From NCBI GenBank assembly GCA_963809715.1, contig CAWEKO010000005.1, positions 1 to 64,000 on the forward strand: a stretch of DNA of 64,000 nt, in the 5' to 3' direction. The notes under the pieces were generated by a model. That model was not told the origin of the DNA, did not search any database, and was given only the letters and a program-made list of their open reading frames with translations. Shown here piece after piece: positions 54,224-62,658 of this stretch. Within the stretch, counting starts at the first letter, position 1. Each line of letters opens with the position of its first letter. Position numbers and translations under genes: made by a program. The DNA comes from Bog-473 sp963809715 (GTDB lineage Bacteria; Actinomycetota; Acidimicrobiia; Acidimicrobiales; RAAP-2).

Positions 54224-54560
54224 TCAAGGGCCCGGAGCCCATCGCGATCCCGCGGGCGGCCGGGCAACGGTTGCCGTAGACGAAGTTGGGACCACGGCCA
54301 CGGGGATGGTTGCGTGCTCGACCAGCTCGAGGCTGGTGCTTCCCAGGAGAGTCCCGGCATGCTGTCCACTGCCACGAGAACTAGCGACCAAGAGGTCAAC
54401 CAGTGTCCGTGGATCGGCCAGTCGGAGCAGCGTCGAGCACGGATCCCCGTCCATCACCATCCACTCAACGGCCGTCTCGTCGAGACCGGCTTCGATGGCG
54501 ATCCTGATGGCGTCGTCTCGATGCGGACGGGCTGAAGGTCGTGATCACTCGGTAGCGCTG
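54224..54560 (-). pseudogene. universal stress protein, broken
   Basis: The minus strand encodes the C-terminal half of a UspA domain (DAIRIAIEAGLDETAVEWMV, then LLVASSRGSGQHAGTLLGSTS and LELVEHATIPVAVVP, with the ATP loop G2xG9xS). In that frame a stop lies just upstream; the preceding YRVITTFSPSA sequence is in the next frame. The N-terminal half is missing. A decayed gene. Confidence 0.65.
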
Positions 54561-54757
54561 TTTCAGGCCCTCGTGCGGGTCACCTTCTGGCCCGAGACAG
54601 CGCGTGCCTGGGACCCACTTGGCTGAGGATGCCCTTCATTCGAACGAGGAGAAACCGCGCCCACGATTCAGCCTCCTCGACCGCAGTAGGACCTTGTCCT
54701 TCGTCAACGATTCTCGCCACGTCGCAATTGGACGACACCCGGTAGGAGTCGGCAAAA

Positions 54758-55279
54758 ATGGCCCAAGGAGGTGTCACTGTGGAGATCGAGGGACCGTTTT
54801 CAGATGTGTTGTCCGCCAACCAGGCCTACAGCGCCACTTTCCGCTACGGCGAGCTCAAGGGTCGCGCCCTGAGAGGTCTGGCCGTTCTGACCTGCATGGA
54901 CTCTCGTATCGATCCACTCGGAATGTTGGGTCTGTCGCCTGGCGACGCCAAAATCCTCCGGAATGCAGGCGCCCGGGTTACTGATGACGTGCTGCGAACA
55001 CTCGTGCTCGCTACCTACTTGCTCGGCGTCACCCGAGTCATGATCGTGCCGCATACTGACTGCCGGATGACGGTCGAAGACGAGGACGCCGTTCACCGCG
55101 CCGTTGCTGATGCGGGTGGTCCGGACACGAGGAGCTTGTCGTTCATGACGACCGGCGACCTGCGAAAGTCCCTGCTTCAGGACGTCCAAAAGATCCGCTC
55201 GTCCCCGTACTTGAGCGACCTTCCCGTGGGTGGCTTCATTTATCACCTGGACTCAGGCCGTCTGGAAGAAGCTCGCTGA
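54758..55279 (+). CDS. beta-carbonic anhydrase
   Basis: The 173-residue product has zinc ligands Cys46 (TCMDSR), His99 and Cys102 (VPHTDC) and the Asp48-Arg50 dyad. It interconverts CO2 and bicarbonate in the cytosol. The length fits short actinobacterial beta-class enzymes. AAAAATGG start context without a clear ribosome site. It is preceded by the broken Usp remnant. Confidence 0.92.
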   Translation: MAQGGVTVEIEGPFSDVLSANQAYSATFRYGELKGRALRGLAVLTCMDSRIDPLGMLGLSPGDAKILRNAGARVTDDVLRTLVLATYLLGVTRVMIVPHTDCRMTVEDEDAVHRAVADAGGPDTRSLSFMTTGDLRKSLLQDVQKIRSSPYLSDLPVGGFIYHLDSGRLEEAR

Positions 55280-55566
55280 AGCGCCGATCAAGTTGAGATG
55301 GCTTTCACTTTCCTCAGACTTGGGTTGTAGCAGTGTCAAGCCCAGAAGAGACCTAAGTCGCCGCCAGCAAGCTGTCTCGTTGCCGAACCAGATCGGGCTT
55401 GTGGGCAGAGCGTCTGCTCGCGCTCGTCAAAGGCGATTCGGACAAGGTTGAGGTGGTCAGGCGGTCTTACCGATGCTTCTGGCCGGTATGCCGGGATAGC
55501 GTTCGCGCATGGCAGGACCGGTGACACGCACCCAAATGGCATATTCTTGCGACGTGCCTTCGCCGC
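55280..55566. other. spacer between carbonic anhydrase and EamA-like genes
   Basis: About 290 bp, no gene supported and no repeat or hairpin seen. Confidence 0.4.
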
Positions 55567-56469
55567 ATGAGTAGCGTCTTCGCGCTGCTGGCCGCACTGG
55601 CCAATGCGCTTAACGTCATGGCCCAGCACATCGCCAGCGTCAGCGACCCCGCGCAGTCCAAAGGTTGGCGGTTCATCGTCTATCTCTTTCGCAATCCCCT
55701 CTGGCTGCTGGGCTGGGTCTTCCTCATCGGCGCGTTCGTGTTTCAGGCCATTGCCCTGCATAACGGCCAGCTCTCTGTGGTCCAAACTCTGCTCGTGACC
55801 GAGCTCGTCTTCGGTCTGATCCTGCGGCGCCTATGGATCCACCAACGGATCAGCCCGCTCGCTTGGGCCTCAGCCGGGCTGACTTGTCTCGGCGTCGCCT
55901 TGTTCGTCGCCATGGGTGAGCCCCAGGGAGGGAACCCGACGCCGACGTCACACGCGTGGTGGGCGGCGTTCCTGGTCTGCGGCGTCCTTGCTGGTCTCAT
56001 GACGGTGCTGGCCCAATGGGGCCCGCCCGGACGAAGGGCCGGCTGCTATGCAGTAGCGGCGGCGACGGTGTGGGCCTTTGTGGCCACCGTGATCAAGGCC
56101 ACCACCGACACACTCACTCAGTTCGGCCTTACCGGAATGCTGACGCGGTGGCCGGTGTACGCACTTGTTGTCGGAGGCATCGTCGGTACCGTGCTCGTGC
56201 AGGCGGCAATCCATGTGGGCCCACTGCGGATCTCCCAGCCGCTCCTCGTGATCGTGGACCCGGTCCTGAGCATCTACCTCAGCGTGCAGCTCTACGCCGA
56301 GCATTTCACTGACGACGCCGTCAAGCTGACGCTGGCCGCACTCGGTTTCGTTGGTATGTGCGCTGGCGTCGTACTCCTCGACGCGTACGGCTCCGTCGAA
56401 CATGACAGCAGACGTCGGGAGCTGAGCGCCAATGGGGTCGAGATCCCTGCGGGCACTGCCGTGTTCTGA
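55567..56469 (+). CDS. DMT-superfamily (EamA-like) transporter
   Basis: The 300-residue product has about nine or ten membrane helices from residue 3 (FALLAALANALNVMAQHIAS) to 275 (LAALGFVGMCAGVVLLDAYG). An internal duplication of the five-helix EamA unit and conserved Pro/Gln residues (GQLSVVQTLLVTELVFGLIL) fit the family. Substrate unknown. A soluble tail of about 25 residues follows. Confidence 0.85.
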   Translation: MSSVFALLAALANALNVMAQHIASVSDPAQSKGWRFIVYLFRNPLWLLGWVFLIGAFVFQAIALHNGQLSVVQTLLVTELVFGLILRRLWIHQRISPLAWASAGLTCLGVALFVAMGEPQGGNPTPTSHAWWAAFLVCGVLAGLMTVLAQWGPPGRRAGCYAVAAATVWAFVATVIKATTDTLTQFGLTGMLTRWPVYALVVGGIVGTVLVQAAIHVGPLRISQPLLVIVDPVLSIYLSVQLYAEHFTDDAVKLTLAALGFVGMCAGVVLLDAYGSVEHDSRRRELSANGVEIPAGTAVF

Positions 56470-56607
56470 CTCGCGGGAGAGGTCTTCCGGCTTCCGCCCC
56501 TTGATCGGGTATCACTACCGGCACCTTCATGACCGAACACGGCGAGTCGAACGCCCCAATCCCCTGGCGTCGTCATAGCAAGTCGATCATCGAATGATCA
56601 CCTTCGG

Positions 56608-57240
56608 TCAACCCACGCCGTGTCTGAACGCAATGCTCATCCGAGGGCCCGACGCTTTCACCTTGGGGACGCTGTGCTCAAAGCGGCGCTGGGTCTGACC
56701 ACCCGTGACGAGGAGGTCGCCATGACCGAGCCTGAAGGAGCACGACTTCCCACCTCCGTGCGGGCGTAGCAAGAACGTGCGTGGTTCACCGAGCGACACC
56801 AGAGCAACCACGGGATCAATGATCTCGGGAGGTATACGGTCACGGTGCCAGGCGACGCTATCGCCGCCGTCACGATAGAGATTGATCCCCATGGAGTCGA
56901 ACCGAACTTCGTACCGCTCGGATAGCGACGCGCGAAGCTCCTCGAGCCAGTGAGAGTCGACGACTGCGTGCTCGTCGAACCTCTGCCAGGAGGTCAGCCG
57001 TGGTTCGTCTACAACCCGGTCGTACATCCGACGCCGCCTCTGGCTCCAGGGCACGCTCCGTAGCAACTCTTCGAATGCCGCGTCAGAGCCGGACATCCAC
57101 TGCGGGCAGTAATCCACCCAAGAATCCCCGTCGAGTTGGGTTCGCTCCAGGCCAGGGAAGGACGCGTCGACCAAGGTTTGCTGGTCCGCCCACAACGAGG
57201 GTTGCCAGGCCATAGACGGAGCGCTCGGAGAACCGGCCAC
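56608..57240 (-). CDS. AlkB-like Fe(II)/2-oxoglutarate dioxygenase
   Basis: The 210-residue product has the jelly-roll core with NLYRDGGDSVAWHRD (iron ligands His132 and Asp134), His189 (FEHSVP) and 2-oxoglutarate Arg200 with Arg206 (GPRMSIAFRH). The family repairs alkylated bases or demethylates RNA oxidatively. The N-terminal 60 residues contain the nucleotide-recognition lid region. Monocistronic. Confidence 0.92.
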   Translation of the reverse strand: MAGSPSAPSMAWQPSLWADQQTLVDASFPGLERTQLDGDSWVDYCPQWMSGSDAAFEELLRSVPWSQRRRRMYDRVVDEPRLTSWQRFDEHAVVDSHWLEELRASLSERYEVRFDSMGINLYRDGGDSVAWHRDRIPPEIIDPVVALVSLGEPRTFLLRPHGGGKSCSFRLGHGDLLVTGGQTQRRFEHSVPKVKASGPRMSIAFRHGVG

Positions 57241-57402
57241 ACTGACAGTTGTACCGGGAGGACCCGATCAACCGATCGAAGTTCAGTACCGGGTCAGGGT
57301 GCAGAGGCCGAAGGGGACGTGCGCTCGGCCGTCCATTTCTTCGCTGAGTGCTCCGGGGGTGAGGGCGTCGGTCGGTCGGGAACGTCGTGACAAAATCGGA
57401 TC

Positions 57403-58137
57403 ATGCGTGTGTTCCGTGATCGGGTTGCTGTCGTGACCGGCGCGGCGAGTGGAATCGGGCTCGCCCTGGTCGAGGCATTCGTCGCCGAGGAAATGCGGGT
57501 GGTCATGGCCGATATCGACGAAGCGTCGCTCGACGTGGAGTCGCAGCGGATTGGCCCCGCCGTGGTGCCCGTGGTCCTCGACGTGCGCGATCAGAAGTCA
57601 GTCGAACAGGCGGCGAACCTGGCGATCGAAAGGTTCGGAGCCCTCCACGTCGCGGTGAACAATGCCGGCATCGTGAATGGCGGGAATTCATGGGAGCTGT
57701 CGCTGGAGGAGTGGCACCGCGTTCTCGACACGAATCTCTGGGGCGTCATCCACGGCGTGCGGGCCTTCGTCCCACGGATCCTGGCCTCAGGTGAGGAGGG
57801 TCATGTCGTCAACACGTCCTCGATGGCGGCCGTCCTCGCACTCCCGGGTATCGGCCCTTACACAGTGGCCAAGCACGGAGTTCTCGGGCTGAGCGACGTC
57901 CTGCGGTCCGAGCTGAAGGCGATGAGCGCACCGGTCGGCGTCAGCGTCGTCATGCCGGGCATGATCCGAACGGGAATGAACCCGGTCGGGCTGGTCGAGC
58001 CTTCCACCGTGGCGCGGAACGTGCTCGACGCTATGCGGCGCGAACGCCCCTATGTGTTTACGGACGATCACAGCACGAAACAGGTCGAGGACCGCCTGCA
58101 AGCAATTCTGGCCGCGCGGGCGGACGTGCTGGCGTAG
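57403..58137 (+). CDS. short-chain dehydrogenase/reductase
   Basis: The 244-residue product has the cofactor loop TGAASGIG (12-19), NNAG (86-89) and the catalytic Ser140, Tyr153 and Lys157 (YTVAK). Asp37 at the end of beta2 (MADID) predicts NAD(H) preference. Substrate unknown. The gap of about 160 bp upstream holds its promoter; none was identified with confidence. Confidence 0.93.
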   Translation: MRVFRDRVAVVTGAASGIGLALVEAFVAEEMRVVMADIDEASLDVESQRIGPAVVPVVLDVRDQKSVEQAANLAIERFGALHVAVNNAGIVNGGNSWELSLEEWHRVLDTNLWGVIHGVRAFVPRILASGEEGHVVNTSSMAAVLALPGIGPYTVAKHGVLGLSDVLRSELKAMSAPVGVSVVMPGMIRTGMNPVGLVEPSTVARNVLDAMRRERPYVFTDDHSTKQVEDRLQAILAARADVLA

Positions 58138-58164
58138 CCGACCGCTCGGGAGCCCGGAGGACGG

Positions 58165-58662
58165 TTACGCCGGCGTGTCGAGCGCATCCAAAGCCGACAC
58201 AAGCTCTCGGTGTAGAAGACCCGCCCGGGATCGACGATAAAGCGGGCCGCCTCCGTTCCCGAGGAGCGTACGCACTCGTGCGATGCCGCTGACGTCGATC
58301 GGTTCGTTGGTGTCGAGTCGTGTGGCGACCGCCTCGAGCTCGCCCAGCACGAGCCGGACACCTTCCCGGTCGATCGGCACCCTCGTGCGCCGCGACTGTT
58401 GAGCCGCCAGCGCTACCGCACGCAGGCTGTCGGCCAGGCGCCGTCGCTGATCCGGTTGACAGAGACGTGCCGCATGGAGAGCGAGCAGGACGTTCGATTC
58501 GGGTGACGTTCCTGCCGCCAGTTGCTCGTCCAGGCTCATCGTCCGCACACGAGCCAGGATTCGGTCTCGAACGTGGACTGGCCGAAGGCCAAGCGCATTG
58601 TGCTCCTCGAGCAGTACGACCGCCGGTGCTCTCTGGGTCCGAGTAAGGCTGCCGCCAGCCAT
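58165..58662 (-). CDS. hypothetical protein, divergent to the CGNR gene
   Basis: About 165 residues from ATG 58662 (MAGGSLTRTQ). The frame opens earlier at 58704 but that part contains the operator palindromes. It is helical and rich in Arg and Ala (MSLDEQLAAGTSPESNVLLALHAARL, DSLRAVALAAQQSRRTRVP). No family recognised. It shares its control region with the zinc-finger gene. Confidence 0.65.
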   Translation of the reverse strand: MAGGSLTRTQRAPAVVLLEEHNALGLRPVHVRDRILARVRTMSLDEQLAAGTSPESNVLLALHAARLCQPDQRRRLADSLRAVALAAQQSRRTRVPIDREGVRLVLGELEAVATRLDTNEPIDVSGIARVRTLLGNGGGPLYRRSRAGLLHRELVSALDALDTPA

Positions 58663-58723
58663 GACCATGAAACCCATTATGCCGGTCATGGCATGACCAG
58701 TCAAGCCCCTTTACCAGTCATGG
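58660..58723. promoter_or_regulatory. operator cluster in a divergent promoter
   Basis: A perfect palindrome GGTCATG-G-CATGACC (58684-58698) is flanked by half-sites CATGACC (58660-58666) and GTCATGG (58717-58723). TAGACT (58729-58734) ends 6 bp before GTG 58741, giving a leaderless transcript. The arrangement fits one DNA-binding protein controlling both genes, perhaps the CGNR protein itself. Confidence 0.55.
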
Positions 58724-58740
58724 CCGACTAGACTCTTTAC

Positions 58741-59319
58741 GTGGCGCTCCCCTCCTGGGTCCCTGACATCGAAACGAAGCCAGCCCCCATGCCGCTGCTC
58801 GTGGTCCAGTCCTTCGTCAATACCTACGAAGCGGACACAGATCTGGATCTCCTGGCGGATCTGGATACGGGGCTTCCGTGGCTCAGGGAAGCGGGGCTGT
58901 TGGCCCGGAATTCCGTCACGCGTGCCGAACTGGAGCGGGCCCGTCAAGTGCGTGAAAGCCTGCGGGCTCTGCTGGTTCACAACGCAGGTGGTGACGCGCC
59001 GAGCCCGGCCCAGCTGGAGCCTTTAGCCGCTGTGGGCGCGGCCTCACCCCTTCAGCCAACGGTCGGCGACGACGGGCACGTCGACCTAGACGCAGACGGG
59101 GAGGCAGACCCGATTCGCTGGGGGAGTCTCTTGCTCGTCGTCCGTGACGCGCAGCGTGACGGCAGTTGGGACCGGCTGAAGGCCTGTCGCAACGACGAAT
59201 GCCTGTGGGCCTTCTACGACCGCTCTCATGCAGGCCGTGGTGCCTGGTGCGATATGGCGTCGTGTGGCAACAAGATCAAGAACCGCAACCTTCGTGCGAG
59301 GCGCGCGGCTTTGTCGTGA
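58741..59319 (+). CDS. ABATE/CGNR zinc-finger protein
   Basis: The 192-residue product starts at GTG 58741 (leaderless). An ABATE-type N-terminal domain (VQSFVNTYEADTDLDLLADL) is followed by a C-terminal zinc finger with Cys149, Cys154, Cys170 and Cys175 (KACRNDEC, RGAWCDMASCGNK). The name motif reads CGNK here. The finger is thought to bind DNA, so this is a likely stress regulator. Confidence 0.9.
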   Translation: MALPSWVPDIETKPAPMPLLVVQSFVNTYEADTDLDLLADLDTGLPWLREAGLLARNSVTRAELERARQVRESLRALLVHNAGGDAPSPAQLEPLAAVGAASPLQPTVGDDGHVDLDADGEADPIRWGSLLLVVRDAQRDGSWDRLKACRNDECLWAFYDRSHAGRGAWCDMASCGNKIKNRNLRARRAALS

Positions 59320-59322
59320 CGG

Positions 59323-59940
59323 CTAATCGGACCCGTTGCTACGAACCGTGGTCCGCTCGGGGGTAATCCTCGTGAGTTCGTAGATGGTCAGGAGACGCGA
59401 GATCACGGGCGCATGCTCGAACCAGCGGGGCCGCTTCGCGTGCGAGTTCGTGGGTGCATGCCGCGCCACGTGAGTTGCGCTTTTCAGCTCGGCCGAGCGG
59501 TCGTTGCCACGGATCACCGCCTTCATGGCCGGGACCGCGACCTCGAGATCCCATTCAATCTCCGTGCCGACCTCTTGAATGATGTCGCGCAGCGCGCCGT
59601 CGAAGTCCTGCCCCTGATTGAGCCTCATAGGGGGAACGCCCCGCGACATCTTTTCCACCCGGTTGATCAGCGGGCGTCGGACGCCGCTATCCGCCTCGAT
59701 CCGGGAGACCACGTCCGCCAGCTCAGGGGCGTCGGTGACCACGTCCACCACCTCGGTGATGGCTGCTTCTCGGGTGACGAGATGCTGGATCGTTGTCCTG
59801 GTCAGGTCGCCATACTCGGACCACTCGGCGACGGACGCTCCCTGCATGATCCGCAGTTGTGTGAAGAGCCGACGGAGCTCAAGATCCGCATCCTCGAGCA
59901 GGTCGAGCGCATCGCCCCGAGTCATCGTTTCGGCCGCCAT
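59323..59940 (-). CDS. hemerythrin-like helical protein lacking most metal ligands
   Basis: The 205-residue product follows the HHE pattern of four helices (DALDLLEDADLELRRLFTQL, TRTTIQHLVTREAAITEVV, DSGVRRPLINRVEKMS, LRDIIQEVGTEIEWDLEVAVP). The usual His ligands are replaced by Asp, Thr, Asn and Glu at most places, with only QHLVTRE close to the norm. It probably no longer binds a diiron centre. Family assignment is tentative. Confidence 0.55.
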   Translation of the reverse strand: MAAETMTRGDALDLLEDADLELRRLFTQLRIMQGASVAEWSEYGDLTRTTIQHLVTREAAITEVVDVVTDAPELADVVSRIEADSGVRRPLINRVEKMSRGVPPMRLNQGQDFDGALRDIIQEVGTEIEWDLEVAVPAMKAVIRGNDRSAELKSATHVARHAPTNSHAKRPRWFEHAPVISRLLTIYELTRITPERTTVRSNGSD

Positions 59941-60264
59941 GTCATTTCACCTCGCATGTTTCCATCGGTCTGGGTTTCGACAATTGGGCTACCCCCGGCT
60001 CAGCGCACGGAAACCTTGTTTCGTGGTACCCACCCCTTCTACCGCCGTTTCTGTGCGGATTTGGTTCGCGGGGCGCGTGAATGACCCGACCGCCGACGCC
60101 ACAAGGGAGAGTTCGGGACGTTCAAAACACCCTCGGGCGTTGCAATGGTCACCTACGAGGTGAGATCCAGTGAGCGCACAGCGCCGCAGAGCTCGCCGCC
60201 GGGAATCCGGACCGAACCCGAATGTGGTCCCGATGGTAAGACGCCCTCCCTCCGCGAAACGCGA

Positions 60265-60438
60265 TTAGTGCTTGAACGCGTCCTTCACTTTTTCACCCGC
60301 CTGCTTCAGGTCGGCCTTGGCGCGGTCCGTCTTTCCTTCTGCCTCGAGCGACTTGTCGTCCTTGATCCGCCCCGCAAGATCCTTCGCGGCGCCCTTTGCT
60401 GAGTCCGCCGCGTTCTTCACCTTGTTCTCCGCTGTCAT
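60265..60438 (-). CDS. CsbD-like small stress protein
   Basis: The 57-residue product (MTAENKVKNAADSAKGAAKD at the start, GKTDRAKADLKQAGEKVKDAF near the end) is a typical CsbD: Lys/Ala/Asp-rich, repeated amphipathic helix, no cysteine. GGAGAATC upstream of ATG 60438 is a ribosome site. Induced under general stress in other bacteria; molecular role unknown. Confidence 0.9.
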   Translation of the reverse strand: MTAENKVKNAADSAKGAAKDLAGRIKDDKSLEAEGKTDRAKADLKQAGEKVKDAFKH

Positions 60439-60652
60439 GGATTCTCCTTCGTTGTCTGGTTAAAGAGATACCCGCATCACAGCGCATCAAGCGAAGTCGA
60501 GCACACACGCACGATGCAGGCGGCGAAGCATTGCTCTGACTCAGTGACCGTGTCTTCCCGTTTCGCGAGTTGTCGTGAGGGTACGCGTTCTCTGGCGGCG
60601 CCGGGCGAACGGCGCAACGCGACGCCCGGAGCGCGCAGAAGGAGGAGATTCA

Positions 60653-60979
60653 ATGCCACAGCGAGCATGGAATGCCAAGCGCGAGCGTCAGTATGAACAC
60701 ATCAAGGACGGCCTCGAGGAACGGGGCAATTCGGAAGACCTGGCGTCGGAGATTGCGGCGCGCACCGTGAACAAGGAGCGTGCCCGAGCGGGCGAAAGCG
60801 AGCAGGCCAGCGCGGCTTCGATTCGTGATATCTCCTCGGGGCGCCGGGGAGGCTTGCGATCACACAAGGGATCCGGCGGGCGCACGAAGGCGCAGCTCTA
60901 CGAAGAAGCACGGCGCAAAGGTGTCGAAGGCCGCTCGAAGATGACCAAGACAGAACTCGAACGGGCGGTCGACCACTGA
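60653..60979 (+). CDS. small Rho_N-like / plasmid-stabilisation-type protein
   Basis: The 108-residue product starts at ATG 60653 behind GGAGGAG. The N-terminus WNAKRERQYEHIKDGLEERG matches small actinobacterial proteins annotated as plasmid stabilisation or ChaB-like. The C-terminus TKAQLYEEARRKGVEGRSKM followed by TKTELERAV is a Rho_N-like helix-extended-loop-helix. Probably nucleic-acid binding. It is divergent from csbD. Confidence 0.85.
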   Translation: MPQRAWNAKRERQYEHIKDGLEERGNSEDLASEIAARTVNKERARAGESEQASAASIRDISSGRRGGLRSHKGSGGRTKAQLYEEARRKGVEGRSKMTKTELERAVDH

Positions 60980-61043
60980 GCCCTGGGTCGGTGCGATCCG
61001 TCCTTGCGGCGCGGTGGCGTTCTTTGGGTGGAGGGCGAGGCGA

Positions 61044-61958
61044 CTACCGGACCAGCGCCGCCAACCCGAGTCCGAACGGGACCAGGACCCAGCCCCAGCG
61101 GACGGCCGCAATGACGACCTCGCAGCGGTAGCCGTAGAGGACGGCCTGCTGGATCGGCTGGAACGAGGGTGCGCTCAGGCCGCTCAAGACGGCGACCACG
61201 GCGAGCGCAGTGGAGGACGCCAGTGCCGCGACGCCGACGAGCGCCAGGTAGTAGGCCACCCGGACGGCGCTGAGCCAGGTCCAGCGGCGCAGCCCGTGCT
61301 CGGTCCTGGCCACGGCCACGTTGTGCGGATGGATGACCGAGCCCGTGAAGAGTGCGGCGCCCGAGAAGGCGAGGAGGGGTCCGGCCAGGATGAGCACGTC
61401 GGAGCTCCACGCCGGAGCCGGCTCGATGGCCAGAAGAACGAGCCCGGCCAGCGAGGCCAGGATCGGCGACTGGTCGACCCACGACGTGGCCCTGCGCTGG
61501 CGGATCGGGGCGTCGCTGCGCATCAGGTGGACACTGACGGCCGACCAGGCGGTGTTGATCACGTTGGCCAGCACGGCGATCTGCGTTCCGGCGGCGCCGG
61601 CGAAGGCCGCGGCGGCCGGGACCACCCAGTACCCGCTGTTCGGGCTGGCCGCCCAGGCCTCGAGCGCGCCCTCGCCGGCGCTGCGTCGCCCGCGCGTCGC
61701 CTGCGAGCACAGGAACATCACCCAGAGCCCCGCGGCCAGGCCGAGTGGGCCCAGGAGTTGACCGATCGACGTCAGCCGCCACACCGCGACCAGTGACAGC
61801 GTGGCCGAGGTGGCCAGGATTTGGGCCCGCAGGACCACCGGCCACACCCGCTGCACCGCCGGTCCGCCCTGCGCCGTGGCCCAGCCGAGGATCCCTCCCG
61901 CGATGAAACAGACCAGGCTGAGCACGGCCAGCATTGTGCCTTGCTGGAGCTTTGTCAC
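61044..61958 (-). CDS. AEC-like (auxin efflux carrier type) membrane protein
   Basis: About 304 residues from GTG 61958. Around nine membrane helices lie between residue 10 and the end. The PNSGYWVVPAAAAFAGAAGT stretch resembles the broken helix of AEC permeases. ATG 61934 is another possible start. The start region faces the TenA-like gene, with 40 bp between, so a divergent promoter is shared. Substrate unknown. Confidence 0.65.
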   Translation of the reverse strand: MTKLQQGTMLAVLSLVCFIAGGILGWATAQGGPAVQRVWPVVLRAQILATSATLSLVAVWRLTSIGQLLGPLGLAAGLWVMFLCSQATRGRRSAGEGALEAWAASPNSGYWVVPAAAAFAGAAGTQIAVLANVINTAWSAVSVHLMRSDAPIRQRRATSWVDQSPILASLAGLVLLAIEPAPAWSSDVLILAGPLLAFSGAALFTGSVIHPHNVAVARTEHGLRRWTWLSAVRVAYYLALVGVAALASSTALAVVAVLSGLSAPSFQPIQQAVLYGYRCEVVIAAVRWGWVLVPFGLGLAALVR

Positions 61959-61998
61959 CAGAAGATGGCCGGCGCGGCCGGACGATACAGTGCGCCTC

Positions 61999-62658
61999 AT
62001 GCACACTCAGCGGATTCGTGAGGTGCTAGCGGAGGCGATTGTCGGACGTCATTTGCTTACGCACCCCTTCTACCGTCGTTGGGAGGCCGGGACCCTGTCG
62101 GAGGGTGAGCTGGCCGCCTACGCGGAGCAGTACCGGCACATCGAACGCGAGCTGCCGGTGACCCTCGAAGCCATTGCGTCGGCCTTGCCCCAGGGCCGGG
62201 CTCGCGACCTCGTCGAGGCCAACCTGGCCGACGAGCTCGGCACGCCCGCGCCGCACATCGAGCTTTTCGAGTCCTTTGCCTGCGCCGCTGGCGCGGCGGA
62301 CGACGTCCGGGCCACGCCGTCGACCGCGGCGTTACTGGCCCTGGTGCGCACCGCGGCAGTGACCGATCCGGCGCTGGCTCTGGCCATGGTGGCCGCCTAC
62401 GAGGTCCAGGCCTCGGATATCGCGGCCTCCAAGTCCGACGGGCTGCTGCGCCACTACGGGCTCGACGATGAGGCCACTCGGTTCTGGGACGTCCACCGCA
62501 CCCAGGAGGCCGAGCACGCCGACTGGTCCGTCGAGGCCCTGGCCGAGTTGGGGGCTGACCCCGACATCGTGCAGGCCGCCGCGACCGTGTCGGCCGACTC
62601 CTGGTGGTTGTTCCTCAGTGAGCGTGAAGAGCTGGCTCCGGCCAGGACCGGCGGTTGA
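61999..62658 (+). CDS. haem-oxygenase-fold iron enzyme (TenA/PqqC/CADD-like)
   Basis: The 219-residue product has the seven-helix fold signatures HPFYRRWEAGTLSEGELAAYAEQYRHIE, LVEANLADELG, EVQASDIAASKSDGLLRHYG and RTQEAEHADWSVEAL. The Glu and His residues in these helices match the diiron oxidase (HDO) subgroup rather than the TenA thiaminase, which has a catalytic Cys. Reaction unknown. It converges with murD. Confidence 0.82.
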   Translation: MHTQRIREVLAEAIVGRHLLTHPFYRRWEAGTLSEGELAAYAEQYRHIERELPVTLEAIASALPQGRARDLVEANLADELGTPAPHIELFESFACAAGAADDVRATPSTAALLALVRTAAVTDPALALAMVAAYEVQASDIAASKSDGLLRHYGLDDEATRFWDVHRTQEAEHADWSVEALAELGADPDIVQAAATVSADSWWLFLSEREELAPARTGG

